64,000 nucleotides of DNA from Lysobacteraceae bacterium 2PB. Lineage in GTDB: Bacteria; Pseudomonadota; Gammaproteobacteria; Xanthomonadales; Xanthomonadaceae. Positions 18,828 to 32,965 of the stretch are shown piece by piece. The stretch spans positions 62,001 to 126,000 of the forward strand of contig SCMT01000010.1 of NCBI GenBank assembly GCA_005502915.1. The letters are read 5' to 3'. Position numbers and translations under genes: made by a program. Within the stretch, counting starts at the first letter, position 1; every line of letters starts with the position of its first letter. The notes beneath the pieces are model-generated. The model did no database searches, was not told where the DNA came from, and was given only the letters and a program-made list of their open reading frames with translations.

Positions 18828-18963
18828 GAGTGATCTCTGGGACGCGGGAACCGCAGGAACGTGGCCGGTGTGGACCGGGCGAGACGCACCGCCGGAGCCG
18901 CCTGGATGAATGAAAAAAGGAAACTGCCCGGGCCATGGCGAAACCGTCCCGGACAGCGGCGGA

Positions 18964-18992
18964 ATTGTAGCGGCCGGGGGCGTCCCGGACAA
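18964..18992 (-). promoter_or_regulatory. Sigma70-type promoter for rpsO
   Basis: On the minus strand TTGTCC (18987-18992) and TACAAT (18964-18969) are separated by exactly 17 bases, a near-consensus promoter pointing at rpsO. The resulting leader would be about 130 bases, long enough for the S15 autoregulatory structure known in other bacteria, but no specific fold was assigned. Confidence 0.7.
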
Positions 18993-19030
18993 GCCGGAGC
19001 CGCCTGATGGCAGTTCCGTCCGTCGTCGCG

Positions 19031-19660
19031 TCAGGGCGTCCCGGGCGGCGGCGGCGCGCCCTGGGCGGGCGGGCGGCCGGCTTCGGCCGTGGCCTGCAGG
19101 GTTTCGGCCAGGCCCTCGATCTCCCCGGTCAGGGCGAGGCGCCAGCCCAGCGGCGTGCGCTGCAGGGTGACGGCTTCGACCTTCGTCACCACCGCCTCGT
19201 CCATCCGCGCGGTGTTGCGGGTCACGACGTGGACGAGATCCGCGCCCTCGGCGACGTTGCCGAGAATGACCTGTTCATCCAGCGAGGCGCCGGCCAGCGA
19301 CATCGTCCCGCGCATCAGCCGGGCGAACAACTCGCGATCGGACAGGGCCCGGACTTCCTCGACCGACCGGGCGGGCGCGAAGAGCATCATCAGCATCATC
19401 GCGTCCCGGTTCTCCTGCCCCTTCGCCTCCGCCGGCGCGGACGCCGCCACGAACAACGGCTCCAGCATCGTCCGGAAGCGGGCCAGCGCCGCGGGATCGA
19501 AGGCTTCGGCGGCGGCGTTCCAGTCGCCGGCGCGCATCCGCGCATAGGCCTCGCGCAGCACCGCCTCGGGCGGCAGGTCCGGCGAAAGTTCGGCGGCGGG
19601 AGACAGGCCGGGTGAGATCGACGCGGCCAGGAAGAGCATGAGGGCGTGAATGCGACGCAT
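19031..19660 (-). CDS. Hypothetical exported protein (209 aa)
   Basis: Not assigned to a known family. The N-terminus is a signal peptide ([23 protein letters not shown]), followed by an alpha-helical region starting [16 protein letters not shown], methionine-rich DAMMLMMLF, and a beta-like end with [34 protein letters not shown]; this resembles nuclear-transport-factor-like or scaffolding folds but is not proof. The C-terminus is Pro/Gly-rich. It lies 10 bases after truB and is probably part of the same transcript, ahead of the rpsO promoter. Start chosen for the signal peptide. Confidence 0.7.
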   Translation of the reverse strand: MRRIHALMLFLAASISPGLSPAAELSPDLPPEAVLREAYARMRAGDWNAAAEAFDPAALARFRTMLEPLFVAASAPAEAKGQENRDAMMLMMLFAPARSVEEVRALSDRELFARLMRGTMSLAGASLDEQVILGNVAEGADLVHVVTRNTARMDEAVVTKVEAVTLQRTPLGWRLALTGEIEGLAETLQATAEAGRPPAQGAPPPPGTP

Positions 19661-19670
19661 GTCGGTCAGG

Positions 19671-20621
19671 TCAGGGTTGGCGCTGGAAGACGCGCTGCGG
19701 ATGCAGGCAGCCGGTGTCGTCGATCTCGGCCAGTCCGCGCGCGCGGCCGTCGGGGCCGAACACCGCACACGGGCCGGGGGACTCCTGCGGCGCGCCGGGA
19801 TTGAGGCGGATGCGCTGCCCCTGCAGGAAGCGGACCACGGCCTCGTCGGTCAGTTCGATGTGGCGATATCCGACCAGACCGACCTCGATCGGCAGCAGGC
19901 AGGCATCGAGGCAGTGCGGATCGCGTTCGGCCATCGCCTGCAGCGAGTCGAGGGTCCACATGCGCGGATCGCGGAAGGGGTCGACCCACAGCCGGCGCAG
20001 TTCGGCGACATGCGCGCCGCAGCCCAGCGCCTCGCCGAGGTCGCGCACGAGGCTGCGCACATAGGTGCCGGAACCGCATTCGACGTGCAGTCGCAGCTGC
20101 GGCGCATCGCCGTCGAGCAGGTCCTGTTCCGACAGCAGCTCGAAGGCGTGCACGTCGATCGGCCGGGATTCGAGTTCGATGACCTCACCGCGCCGCGCTT
20201 TCGCGTAGAGCGGTTCGCCGCCACGCTTGAGCGCCGAGAAGATCGGCGGCACCTGCTGGATGCGCCCGGTAAGGCCGCGCAGCGCGGCATCGATCGTCGC
20301 GATGTCGTAGCGACCGACCGGGCGTTCGCGCAGCGGCTGGCCTTCGGCGTCGTCGGTATCGGTGACGATGCCCAGCCGCGCCACGGTGTCGTAGGCCTTG
20401 CGCGAACCGAGCAGGTTGCCGGCGATCTTGGTCGCCTCGCCGAAGCAGACCGGCAGCAGGCCGGTGGCGAGCGGGTCGAGGCTGCCCGTGTGCCCGGCCT
20501 TCTCGGCGCGGAACAGGTGCCGTACACGCTGCAGGGCCTGGTTGGAACTCAGGCCCTGTGGCTTGTCGAGCAGCAGGATGCCGTCGAGCTTGCGGAAGGT
20601 TTTCTTCGGGGCCTGGGCCAT
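19671..20621 (-). CDS. truB: tRNA pseudouridine-55 synthase
   Basis: Makes pseudouridine 55 in the T-loop of tRNAs. 316 residues; the N-terminal [14 protein letters not shown] motif and catalytic Asp49 in [12 protein letters not shown] are intact, and the [18 protein letters not shown] motif identifies TruB. The C-terminal PUA-like part ends near the stop. It follows rbfA by 54 bases within the rimP-to-rpsO operon. Confidence 0.97.
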   Translation of the reverse strand: MAQAPKKTFRKLDGILLLDKPQGLSSNQALQRVRHLFRAEKAGHTGSLDPLATGLLPVCFGEATKIAGNLLGSRKAYDTVARLGIVTDTDDAEGQPLRERPVGRYDIATIDAALRGLTGRIQQVPPIFSALKRGGEPLYAKARRGEVIELESRPIDVHAFELLSEQDLLDGDAPQLRLHVECGSGTYVRSLVRDLGEALGCGAHVAELRRLWVDPFRDPRMWTLDSLQAMAERDPHCLDACLLPIEVGLVGYRHIELTDEAVVRFLQGQRIRLNPGAPQESPGPCAVFGPDGRARGLAEIDDTGCLHPQRVFQRQP

Positions 20622-20675
20622 CGGGGGATTAAAGCACCGAGCCGGTCCGCGCGGAAGCGACGGCTCGGGCGACGG

Positions 20676-21052
20676 TCAGGCGGCGTCGTTCGAATCGCCG
20701 GGCGTGCCGGCATCCAGGTCGCGCAGCAGCGTCTCGATGCGCTCGCCGCGATCGACCGAATCGTCGTACTGAAAGTGCAGCTCGGGCGTGTGGCGCATGC
20801 GCACGGCCAGGGACAGCTCGCGACGGATTTCCGGCGCGAGTTCCTTCAGGCCCTTCAGCGCTTCCCTCGCCCGCTCCTGCTGCAGCGCGGTGAAGAAGAC
20901 CTTGGCATGCGCCATGTCTCGGGTGACCTCGACATCGGACACGCTGATCGAAGGCAGGCCGTGCTCGCGGACGATGGCATGCACGATCGTGCCCAGCTCC
21001 CGGCGGAGCTGGGCCGACACGCGATCGGTACGGTGGAACGATTTCTTCGGCA

Positions 21053-21053
<1 letters not shown>
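20676..21053 (-). CDS. rbfA: 30S ribosome-binding factor A
   Basis: Cold-adaptation and 30S maturation factor of 125 residues that binds the 16S 5' region. KH-like fold with RTDRVSAQLRRELGTIV at the N-terminus, VSDVEVTRDMAHAKVFFT and RMRHTPELHFQYDDSVDRGERIE, all standard. The ATG shares its A with the infB stop (TGATG), fixing the start and indicating translational coupling. The acidic C-terminal tail is ordinary. Confidence 0.97.
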
Positions 21054-23695
<2,642 letters not shown>

Positions 23696-23804
23696 TCGGT
23701 ATCCGTATCCTGAGTAGCGGGCCGGAGTTTCGGCCGGTCCCGCTCGGAAAATAGTGCGTGATTTCGTCGGAGTGCCCTGGGCGGAATTCTAATCCCGGCC
23801 GGGC

Positions 23805-25316
23805 TCAGCTTTCGCGTTCCAGTCGGGCGATTTCCTCGGCGCGGGCAGCCAGGATCAGCGCGGCGGCGCGCGCCTCGTCCAGACCCTCGATGCCGAACTC
23901 GGCGACCTCGTCGGCGGCCAGCTCGCCCAGGGCCTCCACGGTCTGGATGCCGTTGGCGGCCAGCGCGTAGGCAGTCTCGTTGTCCATGCCGTCCAGACCC
24001 AGCAGGTCGGCGGACGGCTGGTGTTCCTCCAGCTCCTCCTCGACCGCCAGCGCCTCGTTCAGCAGGGCGTCGCGGGCGCGGGAGCGGAGTTCCTCGACGA
24101 TGTCCTCGTCGAACCCTTCCACCGCCAGCAGCTCGCCGACCGGGACGTAGGCGATTTCCTCGACCGTGCTGAAGCCTTCCGAAACCAGGATGCCGGCGAT
24201 TTCCTCGTCGACTTCCAGCTTGTCCATGAACAGGCGGCGGGCGGCGGCCTGCTCGGCCTCGCTCTTGGCCTGGACCTGGTCGGCGGTCATCACGTTCAGC
24301 TGCCAGCCGGTCAGGCGGCTGGCGAGGCGCACGTTCTGGCCGCCCTTGCCGATCGCCTGCGCCAGGCGCTCCTCGGCGACGGCGAGGTCCATCGAATGCT
24401 TGTCTTCGTCGACGATGATCGACTGCACTTCGGCCGGCGCCATCGCGTTGATGACGAACTGGGCCGGGTTGTCGGACCACAGCACGATGTCGACGCGCTC
24501 GCCGTTCAGCTCGTTCGACACCGCCTGGACGCGCGAGCCGCGCATGCCGATGCAGGCGCCGATCGGATCGGTGCGGTTGTCGTAGGCGACGACGGCGATC
24601 TTGGCACGGTCGCCCGGATCGCGGGCGCAGGCCTTGATCTCCACCAGGCCCTGGCCGACTTCCGGCACTTCGAGCTTGAACAGCTCCATCATGAATTCCG
24701 GCGCGGCGCGGCTGATGAACAGCTGCGGGCCGCGCGGCTCGCTGCGCACGTCGAACAGGTAGCCGCGGACGCGGTCGCCGGCGCGCACGACGTCGCGCGG
24801 GATGGCCTTGTCCTTCGGGATGAAGGCCTCGGCATTGCCGCCGAGGTCGACATAGACGTTGCCGCGCTCGACGCGCTTGACCACGCCGGTCACCAGCTCG
24901 CCGACGCGGTGCTTCCAGGCATCGACGACCTGGTTGCGCTCGGCCTCGCGCACGCGCTGCACGATGACCTGCTTGGCGGCCTGCGCCGCGATGCGGCCGA
25001 ATTCCGGATTCTCGATCTGCTCTTCGATGTAGTCGCCGACCTCGACGCCCTCGACCTCGTCGACGGCATCCATCAGGCGGACCTGGCGATCCGGGGACTC
25101 CATCACGACGTCGTCCGCGACGACTTCCCAGCGACGGAAGGTCTCGTAGCTGCCGTCCTTCGGGTTGATCGAGACGCGGGTCAGCACGTCCTGATCGAGA
25201 TAACGCTTCTTCGCGGCCGTCGCCAGCGCGGCTTCGAGCGCCTCGATGATGACCGACTCCGGCACGCCCTTTTCGTTGGCGACCGCGTCGACGACAAGCA
25301 GGAGTTCCTTACTCAT
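23805..25316 (-). CDS. nusA: Transcription termination/antitermination factor NusA
   Basis: RNA polymerase-binding elongation factor of 503 residues. N-terminal domain, S1 domain (GDYIEEQIENPEFGRIAAQ region then VTGVVKRVERGNVYVDLG), KH1 with GACIGMRGSRVQAVSNELNGE, KH2 with AIGKGGQNVRLASRLTGW, and two acidic repeat (AR1/AR2) domains near the end (VEEIAYVPVGELLAVEGF and VEALGELAADEVAEFGI). The full set of acidic repeats is typical of gammaproteobacteria. Between it and infB is a 109-base gap without a recognised signal. Confidence 0.98.
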   Translation of the reverse strand: MSKELLLVVDAVANEKGVPESVIIEALEAALATAAKKRYLDQDVLTRVSINPKDGSYETFRRWEVVADDVVMESPDRQVRLMDAVDEVEGVEVGDYIEEQIENPEFGRIAAQAAKQVIVQRVREAERNQVVDAWKHRVGELVTGVVKRVERGNVYVDLGGNAEAFIPKDKAIPRDVVRAGDRVRGYLFDVRSEPRGPQLFISRAAPEFMMELFKLEVPEVGQGLVEIKACARDPGDRAKIAVVAYDNRTDPIGACIGMRGSRVQAVSNELNGERVDIVLWSDNPAQFVINAMAPAEVQSIIVDEDKHSMDLAVAEERLAQAIGKGGQNVRLASRLTGWQLNVMTADQVQAKSEAEQAAARRLFMDKLEVDEEIAGILVSEGFSTVEEIAYVPVGELLAVEGFDEDIVEELRSRARDALLNEALAVEEELEEHQPSADLLGLDGMDNETAYALAANGIQTVEALGELAADEVAEFGIEGLDEARAAALILAARAEEIARLERES

Positions 25317-25382
25317 GGTGTTGCGCCTCTGAAACTTTCTGAGTTCGTGTGTGCGTGTGGCCGGCGCGGACGCCGGCCGATG

Positions 25383-25970
25383 TCATTTGCCGCCCGGCGC
25401 CTTGGCCTTGCGGCCGCCGCCAGCGGGCTTCTTTCCGGGTTTGACGGGCGCGAGGCCCAGCGCGGCCCAGTCGGGGACCAGGCGCGCCTTCTCGATGTTG
25501 CCGATGTCCACCGACACGCGCTGCGGCTCGGGCTTGGCATCGATCTCGAAATCGATGCGGTCACCCTCCACTGCCACGATGCGGCCCTGGAAACGGCGAC
25601 GCCCGTCCAGCGGCAGCTGCAGCACGACCTTGGCCTCTTCGCCGAGGAAGCGCGCGAATTGCGCGGCGGTGAACAGGGGACGGTCGACGCCGGGCGAGGA
25701 CACTTCGAGGGTGTAGTGACCGCTGATCGGGTCTTCGACGTCGAGCTGCGCGGAGACTTCACGGCTCACCGTTTCGCAATCCTCGATGCCGACCATGCGC
25801 GGCGCGGCGCCTTCGGCGGCCTCGCCCTCGGCGCCCGCAGGGATATCGATGTACAGGCGCAGCACGGCGCCACCGGGCGATGGCAGGTATTCCACGCCCA
25901 GCAGCTCGAGCCCGAGCGACTGGATGGTGGGCGACAGCAGGTTGGCGATGTCGGTGGCTTTGTCGGCCAT
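25383..25970 (-). CDS. rimP: Ribosome maturation factor RimP
   Basis: Needed for 30S maturation. 195 residues, with LGLELLGVEYLPSPGGAVLRLYID and the YTLEVSSPGVDRPLFTAAQFARFLGE region of the family, plus a basic Gly/Lys-rich C-terminal extension (KPGKKPAGGGRKAKAPGGK). Met at 25970 gives the normal N-terminus (MADKATDIANLL); an open frame continues upstream into the leader but is not conserved. First gene of the nusA operon, 250 bases after the initiator tRNA, with a possible attenuator in between. Confidence 0.95.
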   Translation of the reverse strand: MADKATDIANLLSPTIQSLGLELLGVEYLPSPGGAVLRLYIDIPAGAEGEAAEGAAPRMVGIEDCETVSREVSAQLDVEDPISGHYTLEVSSPGVDRPLFTAAQFARFLGEEAKVVLQLPLDGRRRFQGRIVAVEGDRIDFEIDAKPEPQRVSVDIGNIEKARLVPDWAALGLAPVKPGKKPAGGGRKAKAPGGK

Positions 25971-26076
25971 GAACTTCCCGCGGTGAGCGACGACGAAGGG
26001 TGGAACGGACGTACTGTTGCGAAAAACGATTGCCGACGAAGTACGACGGAAAACGGCAACAGGAAAAACGGCAACG

Positions 26077-26101
26077 AAAAAGGGGCCGCAGGGGCCCCTT
26101 G
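26077..26101 (-). terminator. Terminator/attenuator in the rimP leader
   Basis: Stem of 8 bp (26080-26087 with 26093-26100) followed on the transcribed strand by a T5 run, i.e. a canonical intrinsic terminator placed between the initiator tRNA gene and rimP. It may end the tRNA transcript or attenuate the operon. Other inverted repeats lie just upstream (26124-26149), so the 250-base leader is strongly structured. Confidence 0.7.
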
Positions 26102-26220
26102 TCCGATACCGCTGGATGTCGGCGTCGAAGCGGAAGCAATCGCTTCGACAAAGCCCCGTTTCCTTGATCCGCAAGGCGTCGAAGTCGCCTTCGGGCCTTG
26201 TACGCGGATCAGGATGAACG

Positions 26221-26297
26221 TGGTAGCGGGGGCAGGATTTGAACCTGCGACCTTCGGGTTATGAGCCCGACGAGCTGCCAGACTGCTCCACCCCGCA
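26221..26297 (-). tRNA. Initiator tRNA-Met (CAU anticodon)
   Basis: 77-base cloverleaf with encoded CCA. The anticodon loop reads CTCATAA between three G:C pairs (GGG/CCC), the hallmark of initiator tRNA, and the first acceptor pair (T1:T72) is mismatched, as needed for formylation and for exclusion from elongation. T-arm GTTCAAATCC is normal. Its place ahead of rimP-nusA-infB matches metY in E. coli. Confidence 0.95.
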
Positions 26298-26342
26298 GCA
26301 GAAGCGGAATTATGACGACATGCGTCGAAACTTGCAAGAGCG

Positions 26343-26373
26343 AACGAGGCGATTTCCGCAAATCCGCCTCGTT
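26343..26373 (-). terminator. Hairpin after nuoN
   Basis: 13-bp stem with one bulged base (26343-26355 with 26360-26373) and a CCGC loop, beginning 13 bases after the nuoN stop. No T-run follows, so it may be a Rho-dependent end or mRNA 3' stabiliser of the nuo operon. Confidence 0.45.
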
Positions 26374-26386
26374 TCCAAACGATGCC

Positions 26387-27832
26387 TCAGGCGAACGCGT
26401 CCTGGCACCACGCCATGATCGGGTTCCACGCCAGACCCAGCACGAGCAGAGCCAGGGCGTTCACCGCAAAGACGAGGCGAAGGGTCGCATCGTCGCGCTG
26501 GGCCATCGGCTCCCGGCCGTCGCTCGACTCGGGCTCGTCGAAGTACATCGCACGGATCACGCGCAGGTAGTAGAACGCGCCGATCACCGCGAACACGATG
26601 CCGACGATGGTCAGCCAGACCAGCTCGCCTTCCCAGGCCGCGCGCAGCACCGCCAGCTTGGCCCAGAAGCCGAGGAAGGGCGGAACGCCGGCCAGCGAGG
26701 CCATGACGCAGAGCACGAGACCGGCGGTCCACGGGCTGCGGGCGTTCAGGCCCTTGTAGTCGTCGATGCGATCGGCTTCGAAGCCGCGACGCGACAGCAC
26801 GACGATCGCGCCGAACGCCGCTGCGGACATGATCGCGTAGCTGATCGCATAGAACATCGACGCGGCGTAGCCGACCGCCCCGCCACCGGCGAGGCCGAGC
26901 AGCAGGAAGCCGACGTGCGAGACCGTCGAATACGCGAGCATGCGCTTGAGGTTGGTCTGCGCCAGGGCGATGAGATTGCCGAGCACCAGCGACAGCGCGG
27001 CGAGGCCGGACACCAGCATGCGCCACTGTTCGTCGAGCGGGCCGAGGCCGGCTTCGAGCAGGCGGAAGGCCATCGCGAATGCGGCCAGCTTGGGCGCCGC
27101 GCCGATGAACAGGGTGATCGGGGTCGGCGCGCCGTGATACACGTCCGGCAGCCACATGTGGAATGGCGCGGCACCGAACTTGAAGGCGATGCCGGCGACG
27201 ATGAAGACCATGCCGGTCATGAGCAGCGAGGTCGAACCTGCGGCCGCGTTGATCGCGGCCAGATCCAGGCTGCCGGTGGCGCCATAGACCAGCGACATGC
27301 CGTACAGCAGCAGACCGGACGCCAGCGAACCCAGCACGAAGTACTTCATCGCGGCTTCGGACGAGGTGGGATTGTCGCGGTCGACCGCCACCAGCGCATA
27401 GGAGCACAGCGCCAGCATTTCCAGGCCGAGGTAGACCACCAGCAGGTTGCCGGCCGAGATCAGCAGCATCATGCCGGCGACCGAGAACAGCATCAGCACC
27501 GAAACTTCGCCCTTGTACAGGCCGCGCTCGCGCAGGAACGGCCAGCTGTACACCAGGGCGAGCGCGCTGACCGCGCAGACGACCATCTTCAGCACGTCGG
27601 CCATGGTGTCCCGGATGAACATGCCGTTCATCACGGTGCCCTGCCCGCCCACATCGAAAGCCAGCATGCCGACGACACCCAGCAGCGTGGCGACGGCGAG
27701 CGCGTGCACGACGACGCGCTGGCGCTCGGAGATGAACAGGTCGAGCATCAGCAGCGCGAAAGCGGCGCCGACCACCACCAGCTCGGGCAGCAGCGGCAAC
27801 AGGTCGGCAGCGGTGACGTTGGTATCGAGCAT
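26387..27832 (-). CDS. nuoN: NADH-quinone oxidoreductase subunit N
   Basis: One of three antiporter-like proton-pumping subunits of complex I (481 residues, about 14 helices). Conserved features include LGLEMLALCSYALV with the membrane Glu, KFGAAPFHMWLPDVYHGAPTPITLFIGAAPKLAAF with the central Lys residues, and NLKRMLAYSTVSHVGFLLLGL with the broken-helix Lys. Last gene of the nuo operon; 9 bases after nuoM. Confidence 0.97.
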   Translation of the reverse strand: MLDTNVTAADLLPLLPELVVVGAAFALLMLDLFISERQRVVVHALAVATLLGVVGMLAFDVGGQGTVMNGMFIRDTMADVLKMVVCAVSALALVYSWPFLRERGLYKGEVSVLMLFSVAGMMLLISAGNLLVVYLGLEMLALCSYALVAVDRDNPTSSEAAMKYFVLGSLASGLLLYGMSLVYGATGSLDLAAINAAAGSTSLLMTGMVFIVAGIAFKFGAAPFHMWLPDVYHGAPTPITLFIGAAPKLAAFAMAFRLLEAGLGPLDEQWRMLVSGLAALSLVLGNLIALAQTNLKRMLAYSTVSHVGFLLLGLAGGGAVGYAASMFYAISYAIMSAAAFGAIVVLSRRGFEADRIDDYKGLNARSPWTAGLVLCVMASLAGVPPFLGFWAKLAVLRAAWEGELVWLTIVGIVFAVIGAFYYLRVIRAMYFDEPESSDGREPMAQRDDATLRLVFAVNALALLVLGLAWNPIMAWCQDAFA

Positions 27833-27841
27833 GTCGCGGCC

Positions 27842-29353
27842 TCAGAGCTTGCTGATCGCCAGCTGGCTGGCGAGTTGGGCGATGGAGGGTTCCATCAGAT
27901 CGGTGAGCGGCTTCGGATTGATGCCGAAATAGAGCACGCCGGCCGCGAACGCGGACAGGACGATCCACTCGCGCGGATTGATGTCCTCGAGCTCGGCGAC
28001 GTGGGCATTGCCGATGTCGCCGAAGACGATGCGCTTGACCAGCCAAAGTGTGTACGCAGCGCCGACGATCAGGGTGATGGCGGCGGTGAAGGCCAGCATC
28101 GGATGCGCCTGGAAGCTGGCGAGGATGACCATGAACTCGCCGACGAAGCCGGAGGTACCCGGCAGGCCCGAGTTGGCCATGCCGAACAGGACGAAGAAGG
28201 CGGCGAACCACGGCATGACGTTGGCCACGCCGCCGTAGTCCTTGATCATGCGGCTGTGCATGCGGTCGTAGAGCACGCCCACGCAGGAGAACATCGCGCC
28301 GGAGATGAAGCCGTGCGAGACCATCTGCACCATCGCGCCCTGCAGGCCGAGGCGCGCGGCGTCGGTGTTGCCCTGGTCGCGGATCAGCATGAAGGCGATG
28401 AACGTGCCGAGGGTGACGAAGCCCATGTGCGAGATCGACGAATAGGCGATCAGCTTCTTCATGTCCTCCTGGACCAGCGCGACCAGGCCGACGTAGACCA
28501 CCGCGATCAGGCTCAACGCGATCACCAGCCATGCATATTCATGGCTCGCGTCCGGGACGATCGGCAGATTGAAGCGCAGGAAGCCGTAGCCACCGATCTT
28601 CAGCATGATCGCCGCCAGCACCACGGAACCGCCGGTCGGCGCCTCGACGTGGGCATCCGGGAGCCAGGTGTGTACCGGGAACATCGGCACCTTGACCGCG
28701 AACGCGATCAGGAAGGCGAAGAACAGCCACATCTGCTCCTGCGCGTTGAGGCTGGCCGCGTACCAGTCGGGCAACTGCCAGCTGCCGGTCTTCAGGTACA
28801 GGTAGATCAGCCCGACCAGCATGAACACCGAACCGAGGAAGGTGTACAGGAAGAACTTCACCGACGCATACACGCGACGCGGGCCGCCCCACACGCCGAT
28901 GATGATGAACATCGGGATGAGCATGCCTTCGAAGAACACGTAGAACAGCATCGCGTCGACGGCCGCGAACACGCCGACCATCAGACCTTCCAGGAACAGG
29001 AAGGCGGCGACGTACTGGTTCACGCGCTTGTCGATCGAACCCCAGGCGCCCAGCAGCACCAGCACCGTGGTGAAGGTGGTGAGCACGATCAGCGCGACGG
29101 AGATGCCGTCGGCGCCGAGGTGGTACTGGATGTCGTAGGCGGGGATCCACTCGCGGTGTTCGACGAACTGCAGCGCCGGGGTCGCGTAATCGAACCCGGT
29201 GAGCAGCGGGATGCTGAACGCGAAGGTCGCCAGCGCGACCGTCAGCGCCAGCCAGCGCGCGGTCTGCGCACGCTGGTTGCCGAGCGCGAGCGCCAGGGCG
29301 CCGCCGACGATGGGCAGCCAGACCAGGATGCTGAGAAGGGGCCAGTGTTGCAT
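27842..29353 (-). CDS. nuoM: NADH-quinone oxidoreductase subunit M
   Basis: Antiporter-like proton channel of complex I, 503 residues and about 14 helices. FFEGMLIPMFIIIGVWGG carries the essential Glu of helix 5, KVPMFPVHTWLPDAHVEAPTGGSV the helix 8 Lys and His, and MKKLIAYSSISHMGFVTLGTF the conserved discontinuous helix. nuoL precedes by 30 bases. Confidence 0.97.
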   Translation of the reverse strand: MQHWPLLSILVWLPIVGGALALALGNQRAQTARWLALTVALATFAFSIPLLTGFDYATPALQFVEHREWIPAYDIQYHLGADGISVALIVLTTFTTVLVLLGAWGSIDKRVNQYVAAFLFLEGLMVGVFAAVDAMLFYVFFEGMLIPMFIIIGVWGGPRRVYASVKFFLYTFLGSVFMLVGLIYLYLKTGSWQLPDWYAASLNAQEQMWLFFAFLIAFAVKVPMFPVHTWLPDAHVEAPTGGSVVLAAIMLKIGGYGFLRFNLPIVPDASHEYAWLVIALSLIAVVYVGLVALVQEDMKKLIAYSSISHMGFVTLGTFIAFMLIRDQGNTDAARLGLQGAMVQMVSHGFISGAMFSCVGVLYDRMHSRMIKDYGGVANVMPWFAAFFVLFGMANSGLPGTSGFVGEFMVILASFQAHPMLAFTAAITLIVGAAYTLWLVKRIVFGDIGNAHVAELEDINPREWIVLSAFAAGVLYFGINPKPLTDLMEPSIAQLASQLAISKL

Positions 29354-29383
29354 CGCGATTCGGTATCCGTCGGTTGCGTGTCG

Positions 29384-31507
<2,124 letters not shown>

Positions 31508-31518
31508 GCCGATGCCCG

Positions 31519-31830
31519 TCAGCCCTTGAGTGTGTCGATTTCGGCGACGTTGATCGTGCGCCGGTTGCGGAACAGCGTGACCAGGATGGCCAGGCCGATG
31601 GCGGCCTCGGCCGCGGCCACGGTCAGGATGAAGAACACGAAGATCTGGCCGGCGGCATCGCCGAGGTGGCGCGAGAAGGCGATGAAGTTGATGTTGACGC
31701 TGAGCAGCATCAGCTCGATCGACATCAGCAGGATGATCACGTTCTTCCGGTTCAGGAAGATGCCGGCCAGGCTGATGCAGAACAGCGCGGCGCCGAGCGC
31801 CAGGAAATGCCCGAGGGCAAGCGGACCCAT
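31519..31830 (-). CDS. nuoK: NADH-quinone oxidoreductase subunit K
   Basis: 103-residue, three-helix subunit at the junction of antiporter modules. The helix 2 Glu in [16 protein letters not shown] and the helix 3 [13 protein letters not shown] Glu are present. ATG shares its A with the nuoJ stop (TGATG). Confidence 0.97.
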   Translation of the reverse strand: MGPLALGHFLALGAALFCISLAGIFLNRKNVIILLMSIELMLLSVNINFIAFSRHLGDAAGQIFVFFILTVAAAEAAIGLAILVTLFRNRRTINVAEIDTLKG

Positions 31831-32468
31831 CACGACTTCACCTCCTCGGTGGCTTCGCCGGCGCCGGCAGGCTTCTCGGCGGGCATGCTGACCATGCGGA
31901 TGCGGTCCTGGGCGCGGACACGGGCCTGCTCGGCCGGGTTCTGCGTCTTCACGCCGGTGCGGCGACGCAGGGTCAGCATCACGGCGGCGATGACCGCGAC
32001 GGTCAGGATCACGGCCGCGAACTCGAACGGCAGCAGGTATTCGGTGAACAGCGCCTGGGCGAGCCATTTGGTGTTCGACAGACCCGCGGCCGCAGCCGGA
32101 TCCTCGCCGAAGGCATTGGCCAGCTCGGACTTCGCGCCGATCAGGGTCAGCATCTCGACCAGCATCACGACGGCGACGACGAGCCCGACCGGCAGGTAGC
32201 GGACGAAGCCCTCGCGCGTGGCCGCAGTGTCGATGTCGAGCATCATCACCACGAACAGGAACAGCACCATCACCGCACCGACGTAGACGAGGATCAGCGC
32301 GACACCGAGGAACTCGGCACCGGCGAGGATCCAGGTGCAGGCCACGGTGAAGAAGGTCAGGACCAGGCACAGCGCGGCGTGGACCGGATTGCGGACGGTG
32401 ATCACCGCGCCGGCGGAGACGACGGCGATCGCGGCGAAGACCAGGAAAGCGAGAGTGGCGAATTCCAC
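31830..32468 (-). CDS. nuoJ: NADH-quinone oxidoreductase subunit J, GTG start
   Basis: 212-residue five-helix subunit. The conserved pi-bulge helix reads [22 protein letters not shown] at 32466-32468 with a GAGGACC ribosome site directly ahead is chosen; the in-frame residues upstream overlap nuoI and do not resemble NuoJ. Polar C-terminus ([14 protein letters not shown]) is longer than average. Confidence 0.95.
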   Translation of the reverse strand: MEFATLAFLVFAAIAVVSAGAVITVRNPVHAALCLVLTFFTVACTWILAGAEFLGVALILVYVGAVMVLFLFVVMMLDIDTAATREGFVRYLPVGLVVAVVMLVEMLTLIGAKSELANAFGEDPAAAAGLSNTKWLAQALFTEYLLPFEFAAVILTVAVIAAVMLTLRRRTGVKTQNPAEQARVRAQDRIRMVSMPAEKPAGAGEATEEVKS

Positions 32469-32476
32469 GGTGGTCC

Positions 32477-32965
32477 TCAACGGTAGGGGGCGTCGGCGGC
32501 GCGACGTTCGGCGATTTCCTTCTCGAGGCGGTCGCCGATCGCCAGCAGCTTGGGCTTGGTCACGATGTTCTCGCCGCGCTGCTCGAAGTGGTATTCGTGG
32601 ATGTGGGTCTCCACGATCGAATCGACCGGGCAGGACTCTTCGCAGAAGCCGCAGAAGATGCACTTGAACAGGTCGATGTCGTAGCGCGTGGTGCGGCGGG
32701 TGCCGTCGGCGCGCTGTTCGGAATCGATGGTGATCGCCAGCGCGGGGCACACCGCCTCGCAGAGCTTGCAGGCGATGCAGCGCTCTTCGCCGTTCGGATA
32801 GCGGCGCAGGGCGTGCAGGCCGCGGAAACGCGGCGACTGCGGCGTCTTTTCCATCGGGTACATCAGCGTGTACTTCGGACGGAAGAGGTACTTGAAGGTC
32901 AGCGCCATGCCCTGGAACAGTTCCAGCAGCAGCAGGCTCTTGAAGTAGGAAACGACTCGGGACAT
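32477..32965 (-). CDS. nuoI: NADH-quinone oxidoreductase subunit I
   Basis: Peripheral arm subunit with two [4Fe-4S] clusters (N6a, N6b) passing electrons towards cluster N2. 162 residues; ferredoxin motifs [12 protein letters not shown] and [12 protein letters not shown] are intact, and the N-terminal amphipathic helix anchors it to the membrane arm. Start ATG at 32965 overlaps the nuoH stop by one base. Confidence 0.98.
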   Translation of the reverse strand: MSRVVSYFKSLLLLELFQGMALTFKYLFRPKYTLMYPMEKTPQSPRFRGLHALRRYPNGEERCIACKLCEAVCPALAITIDSEQRADGTRRTTRYDIDLFKCIFCGFCEESCPVDSIVETHIHEYHFEQRGENIVTKPKLLAIGDRLEKEIAERRAADAPYR

